Assembly (NCBI GenBank): GCA_020637895.1
Contig: JACKJP010000008.1
Span: 62,001 to 126,000 of the forward strand
Direction of reading: 5' to 3'
Length of the DNA: 64,000 nucleotides
From: Rhodobiaceae bacterium
Lineage (GTDB): Bacteria; Pseudomonadota; Alphaproteobacteria; Rhizobiales; Tepidamorphaceae
The notes under the pieces are model-generated. The model saw nothing but the letters and a program-made list of their open reading frames with translations. It was not told the DNA's origin and ran no database searches. Positions 38,300 to 48,015 of the stretch are shown piece after piece (positions within the stretch are counted from its first letter, which is position 1; every line of letters begins with the position of its first letter). The position numbers were made by a program, and so were the translations under genes.

Positions 38300-39727
38300 A
38301 CCCAGACCTTCCGACCCGACGAACGCGATCCGAAGCATGTTCGTCGCGCCCGGGGTTCCGAAGGGGACGCCTGCCGAGATGATGATCCGTTGTCCGGATC
38401 TGGCGAAGCCCTCCTGAAAGGCGATGCGCGACGCGCGGTCGACCATATCCGTCTCATCATGCGCATCCTCGGTCAGCACCGAATGAATGCCCCAGACAAG
38501 CGCCAGACGCCGCGACGTCTCAGCCTTCGGTGTGAGGGCGATGATCGGTGGGCCGGGCCGCTCGCGCGCTGCCCTGAGGCCGGTCGCGCCGGACGACGTG
38601 TAGCAGACGATCGCCGCAAGATTGAGCGTTTCGGCAACCTGGCGGGCCGCCGCGCTGATGGCGTCCGGACCAGTCGCTTCCGGCTCGGCCCGCTGGGCGT
38701 TCAGGATATTGCGGTAGTTCATGTCGCGTTCGACCTCGACCGCGATCCGGTTCATCGTTGCGACAGCCTCGACGGGGTATTCGCCGACCGCGCTTTCGGC
38801 TGACAGCATGATGCCGTCCGCGCCTTCGAAGACGGCGGTGGCGACATCAGAAACCTCCGCGCGGGTGGGGACCGGCGCACTGATCATCGATTCCAGCATC
38901 TGCGTTGCGACAATAACCGGCCGCCCCGCCTTGCGGCAGGCGCGGGTGATCTGCTTTTGCAGGCCGGGAACCCGTTCAAGCGGCATTTCAACGCCGAGAT
39001 CGCCGCGCGCGACCATCAGCCCGTCAGCCATTTCGATGATCTCGTCGAGGTACTGGACCGCCGACGGCTTCTCGATCTTGGCCATGATGGCGGCGCGGCC
39101 GCGCGCGAGTTTTCTGGCCTCGGCAAGATCGTCCGGACGCTGAACGAAGGAGAGGGCAATCCAGTCGACACCGAGATTGATCGCAGCTTCCAGGTCATTG
39201 CGATCCTTCGGGGTCATCGCGCCCATCGGCAGGATCGTATCGGGAAAGCTGATGCCCTTGCGATCGCTCAGCGGTCCACCGACCTCGACCGTACTGACGA
39301 TGGTCTCGCCGTCGCTGGTCTTGACCCTGAGCCGCAGCTTGCCGTCATCAAGAAGAATGACGTGACCGGCCTCTACAGCGGCAAATATCTCCGGATGGGG
39401 AAGCGTCGCGGATTGGGCGGTGCCGTCGATCTTCTTCTTGACCAGCGCAAAGTCTGCGCCGCTTTTCAGCGTGACCTTGCCGTCGGCGAAAGTGCCGACG
39501 CGAAGTTTGGGTCCCTGCAGATCGACCAGGATGGCGACCGGACGGGCGAACTGCTGTTCGAGATCGCGGATCATCCCGTGCAGCTCTTTCAGCTTTGCCG
39601 GCGATGTATGGCTCATATTGACGCGGAAACCGTCGGCGCCAGCGTCAAAGAGTTTCGCCAGCATCTCCGGATTGGCGGTCTTCGGGCCGAGCGTCGCCAG
39701 AATCTTCGTGCAGCGGATCCGCCTCAT
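38291..39727 (-). CDS. pyk: Pyruvate kinase
   Basis: Converts phosphoenolpyruvate and ADP to pyruvate and ATP. The 478 residues show the TIM barrel with KILATLGPKTANP, FRVNMSH, the active-site lysine in MAKIEKPSAV, MVARGDLGVEMP, and the ATQMLESM and MLSAESAVGEYP loops, then the C-terminal regulatory domain. The start overlaps the stop of the DUF1036 gene by four bases (ATGA). It is the last gene of an eamA-glycerate kinase-DUF1036-pyk unit, so glycerate entering as 2-phosphoglycerate is two steps from this enzyme. Confidence 0.97.
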   Translation of the reverse strand: MRRIRCTKILATLGPKTANPEMLAKLFDAGADGFRVNMSHTSPAKLKELHGMIRDLEQQFARPVAILVDLQGPKLRVGTFADGKVTLKSGADFALVKKKIDGTAQSATLPHPEIFAAVEAGHVILLDDGKLRLRVKTSDGETIVSTVEVGGPLSDRKGISFPDTILPMGAMTPKDRNDLEAAINLGVDWIALSFVQRPDDLAEARKLARGRAAIMAKIEKPSAVQYLDEIIEMADGLMVARGDLGVEMPLERVPGLQKQITRACRKAGRPVIVATQMLESMISAPVPTRAEVSDVATAVFEGADGIMLSAESAVGEYPVEAVATMNRIAVEVERDMNYRNILNAQRAEPEATGPDAISAAARQVAETLNLAAIVCYTSSGATGLRAARERPGPPIIALTPKAETSRRLALVWGIHSVLTEDAHDETDMVDRASRIAFQEGFARSGQRIIISAGVPFGTPGATNMLRIAFVGSEGLGSD

Positions 39728-40164
39728 CGTCCTTCTTCCTGTTTGTCGTCGTCCAGCAGCTGTACGGTGAAGGATGGATTTTCTTCCGTATCAACCTCGT
39801 AGAAGCCGCTGGACGTATAGCCGCGCTGCTCGCAACGGCCGACGCCCCTGATGGTGAAGCTCGTGTTGCGCGTGCACATCAGCGCTTCGCCGTTCCATTC
39901 GCCACCCTGGTCGTAGTCGACCGCGTGAACATAATAATAGCGCGATGCCAACGGGCCGACGAGCACGCTGCGGCAATCGCCGGGCTCGATGTTCCACCAG
40001 CCTTCCGTAACCCATTCGTCGTCGTCCTTGTAGCCGATGGCGACGCCGACACGGCTGGCGGTTCCGTTGCAGAAACGGAAATCCGCCTTCGCAGGCGCCG
40101 CCGGAGCGAGCACTGCGAATCCCAGACCGAAAAAAAGGATGAGGGCCGCGCGTGAAATTCTCAT
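39724..40164 (-). CDS. DUF1036 exported protein
   Basis: A 146-residue protein with a signal peptide (cleavage near AKA) followed by a DUF1036 domain starting at DFRFCNGTASRVGVAIGY and including GWWNIEPGDCRSVL and YYYVHAVDYDQGG. Cysteines in FCNGT, GDC, MCT and RCEQ probably form disulfides in the periplasm. Function is unknown. The ATG at 40164 is chosen because it begins a proper signal peptide; 40233 is a longer option. It precedes pyk with a four-base overlap, a pairing conserved in the Hyphomicrobiales. Confidence 0.85.
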   Translation of the reverse strand: MRISRAALILFFGLGFAVLAPAAPAKADFRFCNGTASRVGVAIGYKDDDEWVTEGWWNIEPGDCRSVLVGPLASRYYYVHAVDYDQGGEWNGEALMCTRNTSFTIRGVGRCEQRGYTSSGFYEVDTEENPSFTVQLLDDDKQEEGR

Positions 40165-40229
40165 GGCGCTGAATGTAACGGCCTGTCGGGCGCAGCGTAA
40201 GGACCGGAGGCGTTCATTTGAAATTCCTG

Positions 40230-41498
40230 TCATCGGCGCAATATGGCGCGAAAATCGTTGACGTTCGTCAGTGTCGGACCGGTGAATATCAGATCGCCGA
40301 GCGTGGCGAAAAGCCGGGTCGAGTCGTTGTCTGTGAGGATTGCGACGGGATCAAGACCCGCCGACTCGGCGCGCGCAAAAGTCCGGCCGTCAGCGATCGC
40401 GCCCGCCGGGTCCGAACTTGCCCCTGTTCCGCCGTCGATGCCGTCGGTATCGGCGGCGGCGACCCAGACATTGTCGGCGCCATCGGCTGCGATGGCAGCA
40501 CCAAGGACGAACTCCTGGTTCGGGCCGCCACGGCCCTTTCCGCGTACGGTCACGGTGGCTTCGCCGCTTGATAAGAAAACGGTTGGCTGTCCGGATGACT
40601 GAAGCGCGTCGCGCATCTGATCGGCACCCATGCGCCAGGCTTCGCCTTCCAGCGCATCGCCGAGGATGACCGGCCTGATGGCGTGTTCGCCGGCGAGCGC
40701 GGCGGCTGCTCTAAGGCAATCGGCCGGCCGCGCGATAATCCTGAACTCGCTTCTGTCGAAGATCGGATCGCCGGGCTTTGGCGTTTCGTTTGCCGGATCG
40801 GAAAGAGCCCTCTCGGCTGCCGGTTCGCGTATTCTGTAGCGTTCGAGGATCGCGCGCGCATCCGCCAGGCTGGTCGGATCCGGGACTGTCGGTCCGGAAG
40901 CGATCGTTTCCGGCCTGTCGCCGGGCACGTCGGAGATCGCCAGCGTCAGGACACGGGCGGGCGCCGCTGCCGCCGCAAGCCTTCCGCCCTTGATGGCCGA
41001 AAGGTGCCGCCGCACGCAGTTGAATTCGTCGATGGTGGCTCCGGCAGCAAGCAGCGCCCGTGTCAGCCGCTGCTTTGCCGGCAGGTCGATACCGGCGGCA
41101 GGCGCGATCCAGTTTGCGGAACCACCGCCGGAAAGCAGAACCAGAACGAGGTCGTCGGGACCGGCGCCTTCCGCGAGGGCGAGGGCGCTTTGCGTGGCAC
41201 CAAGTCCGGCCGCGTCCGGTACGGGATGTCCGGCCTCGATAACGGGTAGATTGCCAGCCGGCATACCATGGCCATGGCGCGTGACCGCAAGCCCCGTCAT
41301 CTGCCCGGGTGCGAGCCCGAGCGTTGCGTAATGGGCTGCCGTGATGGCGGCCATCTTGCCGGCAGCCTTGCCGGCCGCGAGGACGATCAGGCGCCCTTTG
41401 GGCGGCGGTGGCAGGTTGGGCGGCAGGCAATGCGTCGGATCGGCGGCGGCAATCGCCGTATCGAGCAGGGCAAGCAATGTCTCGCGTTCAGAATTCAT
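40230..41498 (-). CDS. ttuD: Glycerate 2-kinase (MOFRL family)
   Basis: Phosphorylates D-glycerate to 2-phosphoglycerate. The 422-residue protein has the GckA/TtuD N-terminal domain (VLAAGKAAGKMA, LLSGGGSANW, SAIKGGRLA, SDVPGDRPETIASGPT) and the C-terminal MOFRL domain (GGPNQEFVLGAA...DTDGIDG). It was earlier named hydroxypyruvate reductase in the tartrate pathway, where ttuD also sits beside a pyruvate kinase gene. The start overlaps the stop of the transporter gene by four bases. Confidence 0.93.
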   Translation of the reverse strand: MNSERETLLALLDTAIAAADPTHCLPPNLPPPPKGRLIVLAAGKAAGKMAAITAAHYATLGLAPGQMTGLAVTRHGHGMPAGNLPVIEAGHPVPDAAGLGATQSALALAEGAGPDDLVLVLLSGGGSANWIAPAAGIDLPAKQRLTRALLAAGATIDEFNCVRRHLSAIKGGRLAAAAAPARVLTLAISDVPGDRPETIASGPTVPDPTSLADARAILERYRIREPAAERALSDPANETPKPGDPIFDRSEFRIIARPADCLRAAAALAGEHAIRPVILGDALEGEAWRMGADQMRDALQSSGQPTVFLSSGEATVTVRGKGRGGPNQEFVLGAAIAADGADNVWVAAADTDGIDGGTGASSDPAGAIADGRTFARAESAGLDPVAILTDNDSTRLFATLGDLIFTGPTLTNVNDFRAILRR

Positions 41499-42415
41499 GG
41501 CATTGGAATCGGCGTTTTGCGTGGCCGTGTCCAGAACAGCGAGGCGACAATCAGCGCGCAGCCGGCAAATTGCAGGATCCCGAGGCCCTCGCCAAGAAAG
41601 AGCCACCCAAGCAAGGCTGCGGCCACCCCCTCCAGAAAGATCACCAGCGAGGAAAATCCCGCCGGCAGGTGACCCAGCGCGAAGGCGAGCAGTCCCTGGC
41701 CACCCGCATGGCTGACAAGCCCGAGGGTCAGCAGGAAAGCTGCGCCTTTCAGGCTCGCGGGAAGCATGGGCTCAGCCGAGACGATGGCAATGACCAGAAG
41801 GATCGCCGCGGTCACGAGGCTGGACTGGAATATGACGACGCCCGCCGGCAGGCGAAGCCGCGCGGGCCGTACGACAAGGAAATAGGCGCCGAAGAAACAT
41901 GCCGTGACGAGGCCCGAAATATCGCCGGGCAGGTTCTCCGGCCGGAAGGAATAGCTTGAGCCCAGCAGCATTGCTGCGCCGGCGAGGCTCAATGCCATGC
42001 TGACGATGGTGCGCTGACCGATCGCTTCACCGAGCAGGGCCCAGGCACCTATGACCACGGCGACCGGTGCCAGCGCGGCAAGGAACGTGGCGTTGGCGAC
42101 TGTCGTATTGAGGATGGCAAGGTGCCAGAAGACGAGATCGCCGGCAAAGAAGATGCCTGCGGCGACGACCAGCCTGTCGCGCGGCAGCATCAGCCCGAAT
42201 CCCTGATGCTGCCTGTCATCCAGCCTTGCCCAGAAATAGAGTACGGGAAGCGCAAGGGCGACGCGCCAGAACGCGCCGGCGAAGGGGCCGATTTCAGCAA
42301 GGCGCAGGAAGAGCGGAGAAGCGCCCATGGCTGTCGCGCCCAGCGCCAGAGCGGTGAACGCAAACCTGCCCGCGTCGATTGCCTGTCGAGGGTTGTCCCC
42401 GGTCTGGCCTGTCAA
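41495..42415 (-). CDS. EamA/DMT family transporter
   Basis: An inner-membrane protein with ten predicted helices in two EamA repeats, 306 residues from a TTG at 42415. A start at the ATG at 42499 would add 28 residues with no membrane or homology character, but neither start has a clear ribosome site. FFAGDLVFWHLAILNTTVANATFLAALAPV and GLVSHAGGQGLLAFALGHLPAG are typical repeats of drug/metabolite exporters. Its coupling to glycerate kinase suggests a related small metabolite, but there is no direct evidence. Confidence 0.85.
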   Translation of the reverse strand: MTGQTGDNPRQAIDAGRFAFTALALGATAMGASPLFLRLAEIGPFAGAFWRVALALPVLYFWARLDDRQHQGFGLMLPRDRLVVAAGIFFAGDLVFWHLAILNTTVANATFLAALAPVAVVIGAWALLGEAIGQRTIVSMALSLAGAAMLLGSSYSFRPENLPGDISGLVTACFFGAYFLVVRPARLRLPAGVVIFQSSLVTAAILLVIAIVSAEPMLPASLKGAAFLLTLGLVSHAGGQGLLAFALGHLPAGFSSLVIFLEGVAAALLGWLFLGEGLGILQFAGCALIVASLFWTRPRKTPIPMP

Positions 42416-42587
42416 GGGCCCGGCTTTCTTGTCACAATCGAATTCCTTGCCGCGAGGGCCCGCGTCCGGCGTCAATTGCCGACGGCACCGATCCTGCATA
42501 TGTTGCCCCGCATCATGCTTGTAGCCCGCCTTGAGGATGTTGGGAATCGGCTTTCCCGGACCGGGCGGAAAATGCGTCGGGGCAGCA

Positions 42588-43391
42588 ATGAAGCACGAGA
42601 GTAACTCGTCCACCGGGCAAGCCGGCTACGAGCCGGTGGAACAGATCGCCGGCAATGCCGCGGGCGGCATGATCCTGCTCTGCGATCATGCGACGAATAT
42701 CTTCCCACCGGGCTATGGAACGCTTGGGATGGAGGACGCCCAGCTTGTGCGGCATATCGCCTTTGATATAGGCGCGGCAGCGTTGACACGGGAACTCGCC
42801 CGACGCATGGGACTGCCGGCGGTTCTATCGCGATTTTCTCGCCTGCTGATCGATCCCAACCGTGGCGAGGACGATCCGACCCTGATCATGCAGCTTTCTG
42901 ACGGGGCGGTGGTGCCGGGCAACGCACGGCTGGACGCCAGCGAGCGCGAAAGGCGCCTTGCCCTTTGCTACAGACCGTATCATGACGCGGTCGAAGCGGC
43001 GGTGGATGCCGGACTTGCCACGGGACGCCCGCCAGCCCTCCTGTCCATTCATTCCTACACGCCGGTCTGGCGCGGGACCCCTCGAATCTGGCATGCGGGC
43101 ATTCTCTGGGACCGCGACCCAAGGATGGCGTTGCCCATGCTGGAAATGCTCGGCCTGGAAAAAGACCTGATCGTTGGCGACAACGAGCCCTATTCGGGCA
43201 ATCTGAGGGGCGATACGATGTGGCGTCATGGCACCATGAGGGGGCTGGCAAACGCGCTTGTCGAAGTCCGGCAGGACCTTATCGCCGAGCAAAATGGCGT
43301 CACCGCATGGGCGGATCGACTTGCGCCGGTCATTGAAGCGCTGCTGATGCGGCCCGAGGTCAATACCGTGCGCCAGCATGGGTCCGCCTGA
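42588..43391 (+). CDS. N-formylglutamate amidohydrolase family protein (second copy)
   Basis: A 267-residue FGase-like hydrolase. Blocks include MILLCDHATNIFPPGYG, LSRFSRLLIDPNRGEDDPTLI, LLSIHSYTPVW with likely metal or acid-base residues, and VGDNEPYSGNLRGDT. It shares the fold with the 303-residue protein at 29-30 kb but little sequence, so the two probably act on different N-acyl or carbobenzoxy-like substrates. It begins a likely unit with DUF1244 and gapR, which are 22 and 30 bases apart. Confidence 0.85.
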   Translation: MKHESNSSTGQAGYEPVEQIAGNAAGGMILLCDHATNIFPPGYGTLGMEDAQLVRHIAFDIGAAALTRELARRMGLPAVLSRFSRLLIDPNRGEDDPTLIMQLSDGAVVPGNARLDASERERRLALCYRPYHDAVEAAVDAGLATGRPPALLSIHSYTPVWRGTPRIWHAGILWDRDPRMALPMLEMLGLEKDLIVGDNEPYSGNLRGDTMWRHGTMRGLANALVEVRQDLIAEQNGVTAWADRLAPVIEALLMRPEVNTVRQHGSA

Positions 43392-43413
43392 ACGCTGAGC
43401 GACAAGGAGAGGC

Positions 43414-43722
<309 letters not shown>

Positions 43723-43752
43723 CCCCCGGCCCATGCAGGAGACGAACAGACG

Positions 43753-44019
43753 ATGAATGACGCCAGCACCAGCTTTGCCAAGGAACAGCTCCGCGCTTTC
43801 GTGGAGCGGATCGAGCGGCTGGAAGAGGAAAAGAAGTCGATCGCCGACGATATCAAGGACGTCTACGGCGAGGCAAAGGCCATGGGCTTCGACACGAAAG
43901 TGCTGCGACAGGTCGTGCGGCTGCGCAAGCAGGAGCCGCAGGAGCGTCAGGAGCAGGAAGAGATCCTCACCGTCTACCTGCATGCCCTCGGCATGATCGC
44001 CGACGACCAGGGCGCGTAA
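43753..44019 (+). CDS. gapR: Nucleoid-associated protein GapR (DUF2312)
   Basis: An 88-residue DNA-binding protein with a long N-terminal coiled coil (KEQLRAFVERIERLEEEKKSIADDIKDVYGEAKAMGFD) and the VLRQVVRLRKQ segment typical of DUF2312. In Caulobacter GapR encircles overtwisted DNA ahead of forks and RNA polymerase, stimulates topoisomerases and is needed for normal chromosome replication. The close match makes the assignment firm. The ribosome site GGAGACG precedes the ATG. Confidence 0.93.
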   Translation: MNDASTSFAKEQLRAFVERIERLEEEKKSIADDIKDVYGEAKAMGFDTKVLRQVVRLRKQEPQERQEQEEILTVYLHALGMIADDQGA

Positions 44020-44046
44020 TTATCCTGCAAGACATCGCCGCTGTAA

Positions 44047-45588
44047 TCAGCTGGCGCGGAAACTCATGACCTGAGAGCGTTCGAAGACGCGTACCGCCGG
44101 ACCGGTGAAGCGGTTGGTCGTCAGGCGTCCCGGCGTCTTTGCCATGTATCCGAATGCCTGGAAGGCATTGTCGATGCGCCATGCGGCCACGGCGGCATCG
44201 GCGTTGCGGGTTTCGGCGGAGTCGCGAATGAGGGCGGTGACGGAAGCGTTCGTGTGATCGGGCGCGACAAGATGGTCGCTCTCGCGCGGCAGATTCTCAG
44301 GCGGAGCGGCTGCCAGGGCGGCGGCGATCGGGTCCTTGATCGTCGATGGCGGGATAAGGGCCGTCAGGCTCGAACGTCCATCGGCGACTTCGCCGGGAGA
44401 TGTAGAGCGCAGACCCAGCGCCGATGCGGTGAGAGCCGGTTTGGCTTCCGGCATATGAATGCGATCGGGCGAGATGGCCATCGCGACGCGGACCGCTTCG
44501 GCTTCCTGATCCGATCTCTGATTGCCCGAAGAGGCAAGAAGCTGTGCGATGAGGTCGTTGCGCGCCCTCTGCTGCAGCGCAAGTGCTTCTGCGTCGGTCG
44601 GGCGTCCAGCGGATGATGGCATCGGTACCGCCGCCAGGGCGATTCTCTGGGCGTCGAGCGTGCCCGGTGCCGCGACGACGTCCTCGGGACGGCGCGAGGG
44701 CAGCGGTACGGCCGAGGCGAGCGTCACGCTCTGCTCCGGTTGCGGCGGTGACGATTCGACGACCTGCTGCGCCGGCGTGCCGGTCGATTCTTCCTCTTCA
44801 TCCTGAGTATTGCTGAAGAGAGAGGCTAGCAAACCGCGGCGCTGTTGCCCGTTTTCGCCACGCGAAAGGCGAGCAGGGTCGGAATCGGATCCGGACGAGG
44901 TGCTTGCAAGCGTGATCCGTGGCTCGCTGCCCTTTTCACGCTCGACGCGGGCGAGTGCCCTCTCGTAGCCGGGCAGCGGTTTTCCATCGGCTGGCAGATG
45001 CGCCGTATTGCCGTTCGGAAAAAGCGCGAGCAGTTGCTGCCGGGTCATGCGCGGCCAGGCGCGAACGCCGCCGACATCGAGATGGACGAAGGGGGAACCG
45101 GAGGTCGGATAGTAGCCGACGCCGCCATGCTCCATCTTCATGCCCACCGCCCGCAGCTTGGCCAGCGGCACGTCCGGCAGGAAAAAGTCGGTAGCCTTGC
45201 CGAGCATGTGCTGGCTGTGCTTCGCAACGCCGTTGGAGCGGCTGCGCAGCATGGCGTTTGTGACCGGCGAACGATAGCCGGAAAGGACATTGATGGGTTC
45301 GCGCGAGCCGGTCAGCTTGTGGGCTTCCCACAGCGTGTCGACCAGACGCGGGTCCATGCGGGTCGATTCGTTACGTCGCCAGTCGCGCAGGATATAGTTG
45401 ATCTTGGCCATTGCCGCCGCGTCATAGCGGCCATTGCGCTTGTAGGTGACGGTCAGCGTTTCGCCGGTATGGACCTGCTTGAACGAAATCGTCCGGTCCT
45501 CTGCCTTCGCGTCTGCCCCGAACAGCGTGCAGGCAAAGACGAACGCGCCGAGGCATGCGAGCCCGCGGCTGATTCCGGCCCGGCGCAT
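44047..45588 (-). CDS. DUF882 (YcbK/M15-type) cell-wall protein with long C-terminal extension
   Basis: A 513-residue exported protein. The start at 45588 follows GAGGGGG seven bases ahead and begins a signal peptide ending near AKA; ATGs at 45603 and 45621 are alternatives. The DUF882/peptidase M15 domain (about 35-190) has zinc-ligand motifs SQHMLGKATDFF and FVHLDVGG, like E. coli MepK (YcbK), an endopeptidase that cuts 3-3 crosslinks. The remaining 320 residues are Ala/Ser/Pro-rich and probably disordered. The next gene encodes an L,D-transpeptidase, the enzyme class that makes 3-3 links, so the two may act in balance. Confidence 0.85.
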   Translation of the reverse strand: MRRAGISRGLACLGAFVFACTLFGADAKAEDRTISFKQVHTGETLTVTYKRNGRYDAAAMAKINYILRDWRRNESTRMDPRLVDTLWEAHKLTGSREPINVLSGYRSPVTNAMLRSRSNGVAKHSQHMLGKATDFFLPDVPLAKLRAVGMKMEHGGVGYYPTSGSPFVHLDVGGVRAWPRMTRQQLLALFPNGNTAHLPADGKPLPGYERALARVEREKGSEPRITLASTSSGSDSDPARLSRGENGQQRRGLLASLFSNTQDEEEESTGTPAQQVVESSPPQPEQSVTLASAVPLPSRRPEDVVAAPGTLDAQRIALAAVPMPSSAGRPTDAEALALQQRARNDLIAQLLASSGNQRSDQEAEAVRVAMAISPDRIHMPEAKPALTASALGLRSTSPGEVADGRSSLTALIPPSTIKDPIAAALAAAPPENLPRESDHLVAPDHTNASVTALIRDSAETRNADAAVAAWRIDNAFQAFGYMAKTPGRLTTNRFTGPAVRVFERSQVMSFRAS

Positions 45589-45702
45589 CCGGTTCCCCCT
45601 CATCCATTGCGTCAGGCGCATCAGGCTCTGTCGTCTCTACCGCGTTGATCCAGACTAATGACCGGCATTTCCCCGCAATTGTCCCCGTTGCGGTTCGACC
45701 GG

Positions 45703-47913
45703 TCAGCGCGAACCAAACAGGACGCCGAACAGGCCTACGCGACGCGGCGGTGCCGCTTCCACGCGAGCCTGCTGCTCAGCTTCCTGAGCAGCTTGCGGGT
45801 CAAATTTGGCAACTTTTTGTGCACGATAGGTTGCAAGGCTGCGATCGTAATAGGAATAGTCGCCCCGCATTGCCGCCTGCGTGGCCGCATCGTGCTGGTA
45901 AATATCGGGCATGCGCCCAAGCGATCCGTCCGGATTCGCCCAGGCCGTAAAGTAAACCAGGTGCACCGGAATCTTCGCCGACAGCCCCAGTTCGCCGGGC
46001 TGGCCGGTCTTCAGTCGCTGTTCGATCGTGGCCGCCGAAACTGCGGTGTCACGCTTCAGCAGGGCCGTAGCGAAATCGATCGGGTTCTGCACGCGCACAC
46101 AGCCATGGCTGTATGCGCGGCTTTCGCGGGCGAACAGGCTCTTTGACGGTGTGTCGTGCAGATAGACGTTATGCTTGTTGGGGAACATGAACTTGATGCG
46201 CCCCAGCGCGTTGCCGTCGCCGGGCGGCTGACGGAAACGATACGGCAGTGAGGAGCCGTCATAGACCTGCCAGTTGATCTGCTCAGGATCGACGACACGG
46301 CCGTCATCGGTCACGACCTGGAAATTGGTCTTGGAGAAATAGTCCGGATCGCGCTTGATCTCGGGCAGCATCTCCTTGACCGCGATGGAACGCGGAACGT
46401 TCCACGACGGATTGACGTCGATATATTCCATTTCGTCATCGAAAATCGGTGTCTGGTTGCGGGGCGTACCGACGACGACACGAGTCGAGTACTGAACCTG
46501 GCCGTTCTCGATGATGCGCACCAGAAATTCCGGCACGTTGACATAGACATAACGCTTGCCCAGCGAGCGCGGCATCCAGCGCCAGCGTTCCATGTTCGAC
46601 TCGATCGAGGCGATATCGGCTGCGTGGCCGCGATTGAGGAATTCGAGCGTATTGGGGCCAATGATGCCGTCGCGTGTCAGTCCTTCGGCGGCCTGGAATT
46701 CCTTGACCGCCTCAACGGTGGCCTCGTCATAGCGCTGCGGATCGCCCTCCGCCGGCGCGGCAAGTCCAAACCGTTCACGCAGCAGCGGAACGCGGTCGTC
46801 GCTCATGCCGGGACGCAGCATCTGACCTGCGGGAATGGCGACCTGCTTTTCCTTGCCTTCTTCCGCCCGCATCTTGGCGAGCAGGACGCGCAACCCCTTG
46901 TACCCATCATGGGGCGGGTTCAGCGCGACGAGATAGGCGCCAGCGTCGTCGGATTTGACGAGGCCGGAAAGAATTTCCTCAGTCGAGATCTTCGGCGGCT
47001 CGACCGTCACCAGCGGGTGGATGCGGCCTGCGTCGACGCGGCCCGAATAGGCCTGATGACCATAAAGGACTGCCGCGCGCACAAGCGAAATCTCGCGGGC
47101 CGCGGCGCTGTCACCGGTAAGCTGATAGGCGGCGGGATCGAGCCCATCTTCATCGGCGTGCTGGAGGGCTGTGGCAACCGCCTCACCACGCGCGTTGAAA
47201 CCATTCTCGTTTGAGAAGATCGGTTCGAACTTGCGGCCGGTATAGAGGTCGGCGATCAGCGCGACCGTCTCGCTCTTGGGATTTTCCGCGCGTAGCGTGG
47301 CAATGGCGGATTCCAACGAGACCGAGAGGCTGTCGCGCAATGCCGGTCCTGCCGCCGTGAAGAGACTTTCCGGTGCGGCAACGGGTGCCGGCTCCGCTTC
47401 GGCGGTCTCGGTTGCTTGCGCGGGCTCCTCGCCCGCAAGCGAGCCGGTTACCGTGTTGTCGCCGGTCGCGGGCGCTGTTTCGCTTGCCGCTGTCGTCTCG
47501 GCAGGAATCTCCTGAGCAGGCATCTGTTCGGCGACAGAAGGTGCTGAGGGGCTTTCGTCAACAGCCGTCGTTGTTTCGCCGCCTGTGTTCGCCGCGTCTG
47601 CTTCCTGCGTAGCCGCTTGCGCGGGCTCTTCGGCCGGGGCTTTAGGTGCTGCGGCGGTTTCGCTTTCGGCAGGCACCTGAGGTGCGGCCTCAGCCGTTTC
47701 CGCTTTCACCTTCTCGACGATTTCGTCGAGAACCGGCGTTGCCGTCGCAGCAGCCGGCGATACGGCCTGCGTACCCGTATCGGCAGCCTCCGTCGCAGCC
47801 GGTTCTGCCGCGTTCGGCGCCGGCAGCGGATCGGCTTTGGCCGAGGCGGTCGCCACGAACAGCGAGGCTGCGGCGAGAAGTGCAATTCGCGATACGGAAT
47901 CGGTCAGTCGCAT
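45703..47913 (-). CDS. L,D-transpeptidase (YcbB type)
   Basis: A 736-residue periplasmic enzyme that forms 3-3 peptidoglycan crosslinks. It has a signal peptide (cleavage near SAKA27), a very Ala/Glu/Pro/Thr-rich segment to about 175, a scaffold domain, a peptidoglycan-binding repeat (ATVEAVKEFQAAEGLTRDGIIGPNT) and the YkuD catalytic domain with Cys605 in the YSHGCVRVQ motif and its His two residues before. YcbB relatives are usually about 550-620 residues, so the N-terminal linker is unusually long. It sits upstream of the DUF882 gene in the same direction. Confidence 0.93.
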   Translation of the reverse strand: MRLTDSVSRIALLAAASLFVATASAKADPLPAPNAAEPAATEAADTGTQAVSPAAATATPVLDEIVEKVKAETAEAAPQVPAESETAAAPKAPAEEPAQAATQEADAANTGGETTTAVDESPSAPSVAEQMPAQEIPAETTAASETAPATGDNTVTGSLAGEEPAQATETAEAEPAPVAAPESLFTAAGPALRDSLSVSLESAIATLRAENPKSETVALIADLYTGRKFEPIFSNENGFNARGEAVATALQHADEDGLDPAAYQLTGDSAAAREISLVRAAVLYGHQAYSGRVDAGRIHPLVTVEPPKISTEEILSGLVKSDDAGAYLVALNPPHDGYKGLRVLLAKMRAEEGKEKQVAIPAGQMLRPGMSDDRVPLLRERFGLAAPAEGDPQRYDEATVEAVKEFQAAEGLTRDGIIGPNTLEFLNRGHAADIASIESNMERWRWMPRSLGKRYVYVNVPEFLVRIIENGQVQYSTRVVVGTPRNQTPIFDDEMEYIDVNPSWNVPRSIAVKEMLPEIKRDPDYFSKTNFQVVTDDGRVVDPEQINWQVYDGSSLPYRFRQPPGDGNALGRIKFMFPNKHNVYLHDTPSKSLFARESRAYSHGCVRVQNPIDFATALLKRDTAVSAATIEQRLKTGQPGELGLSAKIPVHLVYFTAWANPDGSLGRMPDIYQHDAATQAAMRGDYSYYDRSLATYRAQKVAKFDPQAAQEAEQQARVEAAPPRRVGLFGVLFGSR

Positions 47914-48015
47914 GATGTTTTGAAACCCGTTGAACCCATCGGTTAGATAAACAGTGCTTCGGACCTATTTTCAAGGCGCGGGGCGCCAAAAGCGCCGTGT
48001 TTCCGGGCATTGTTG

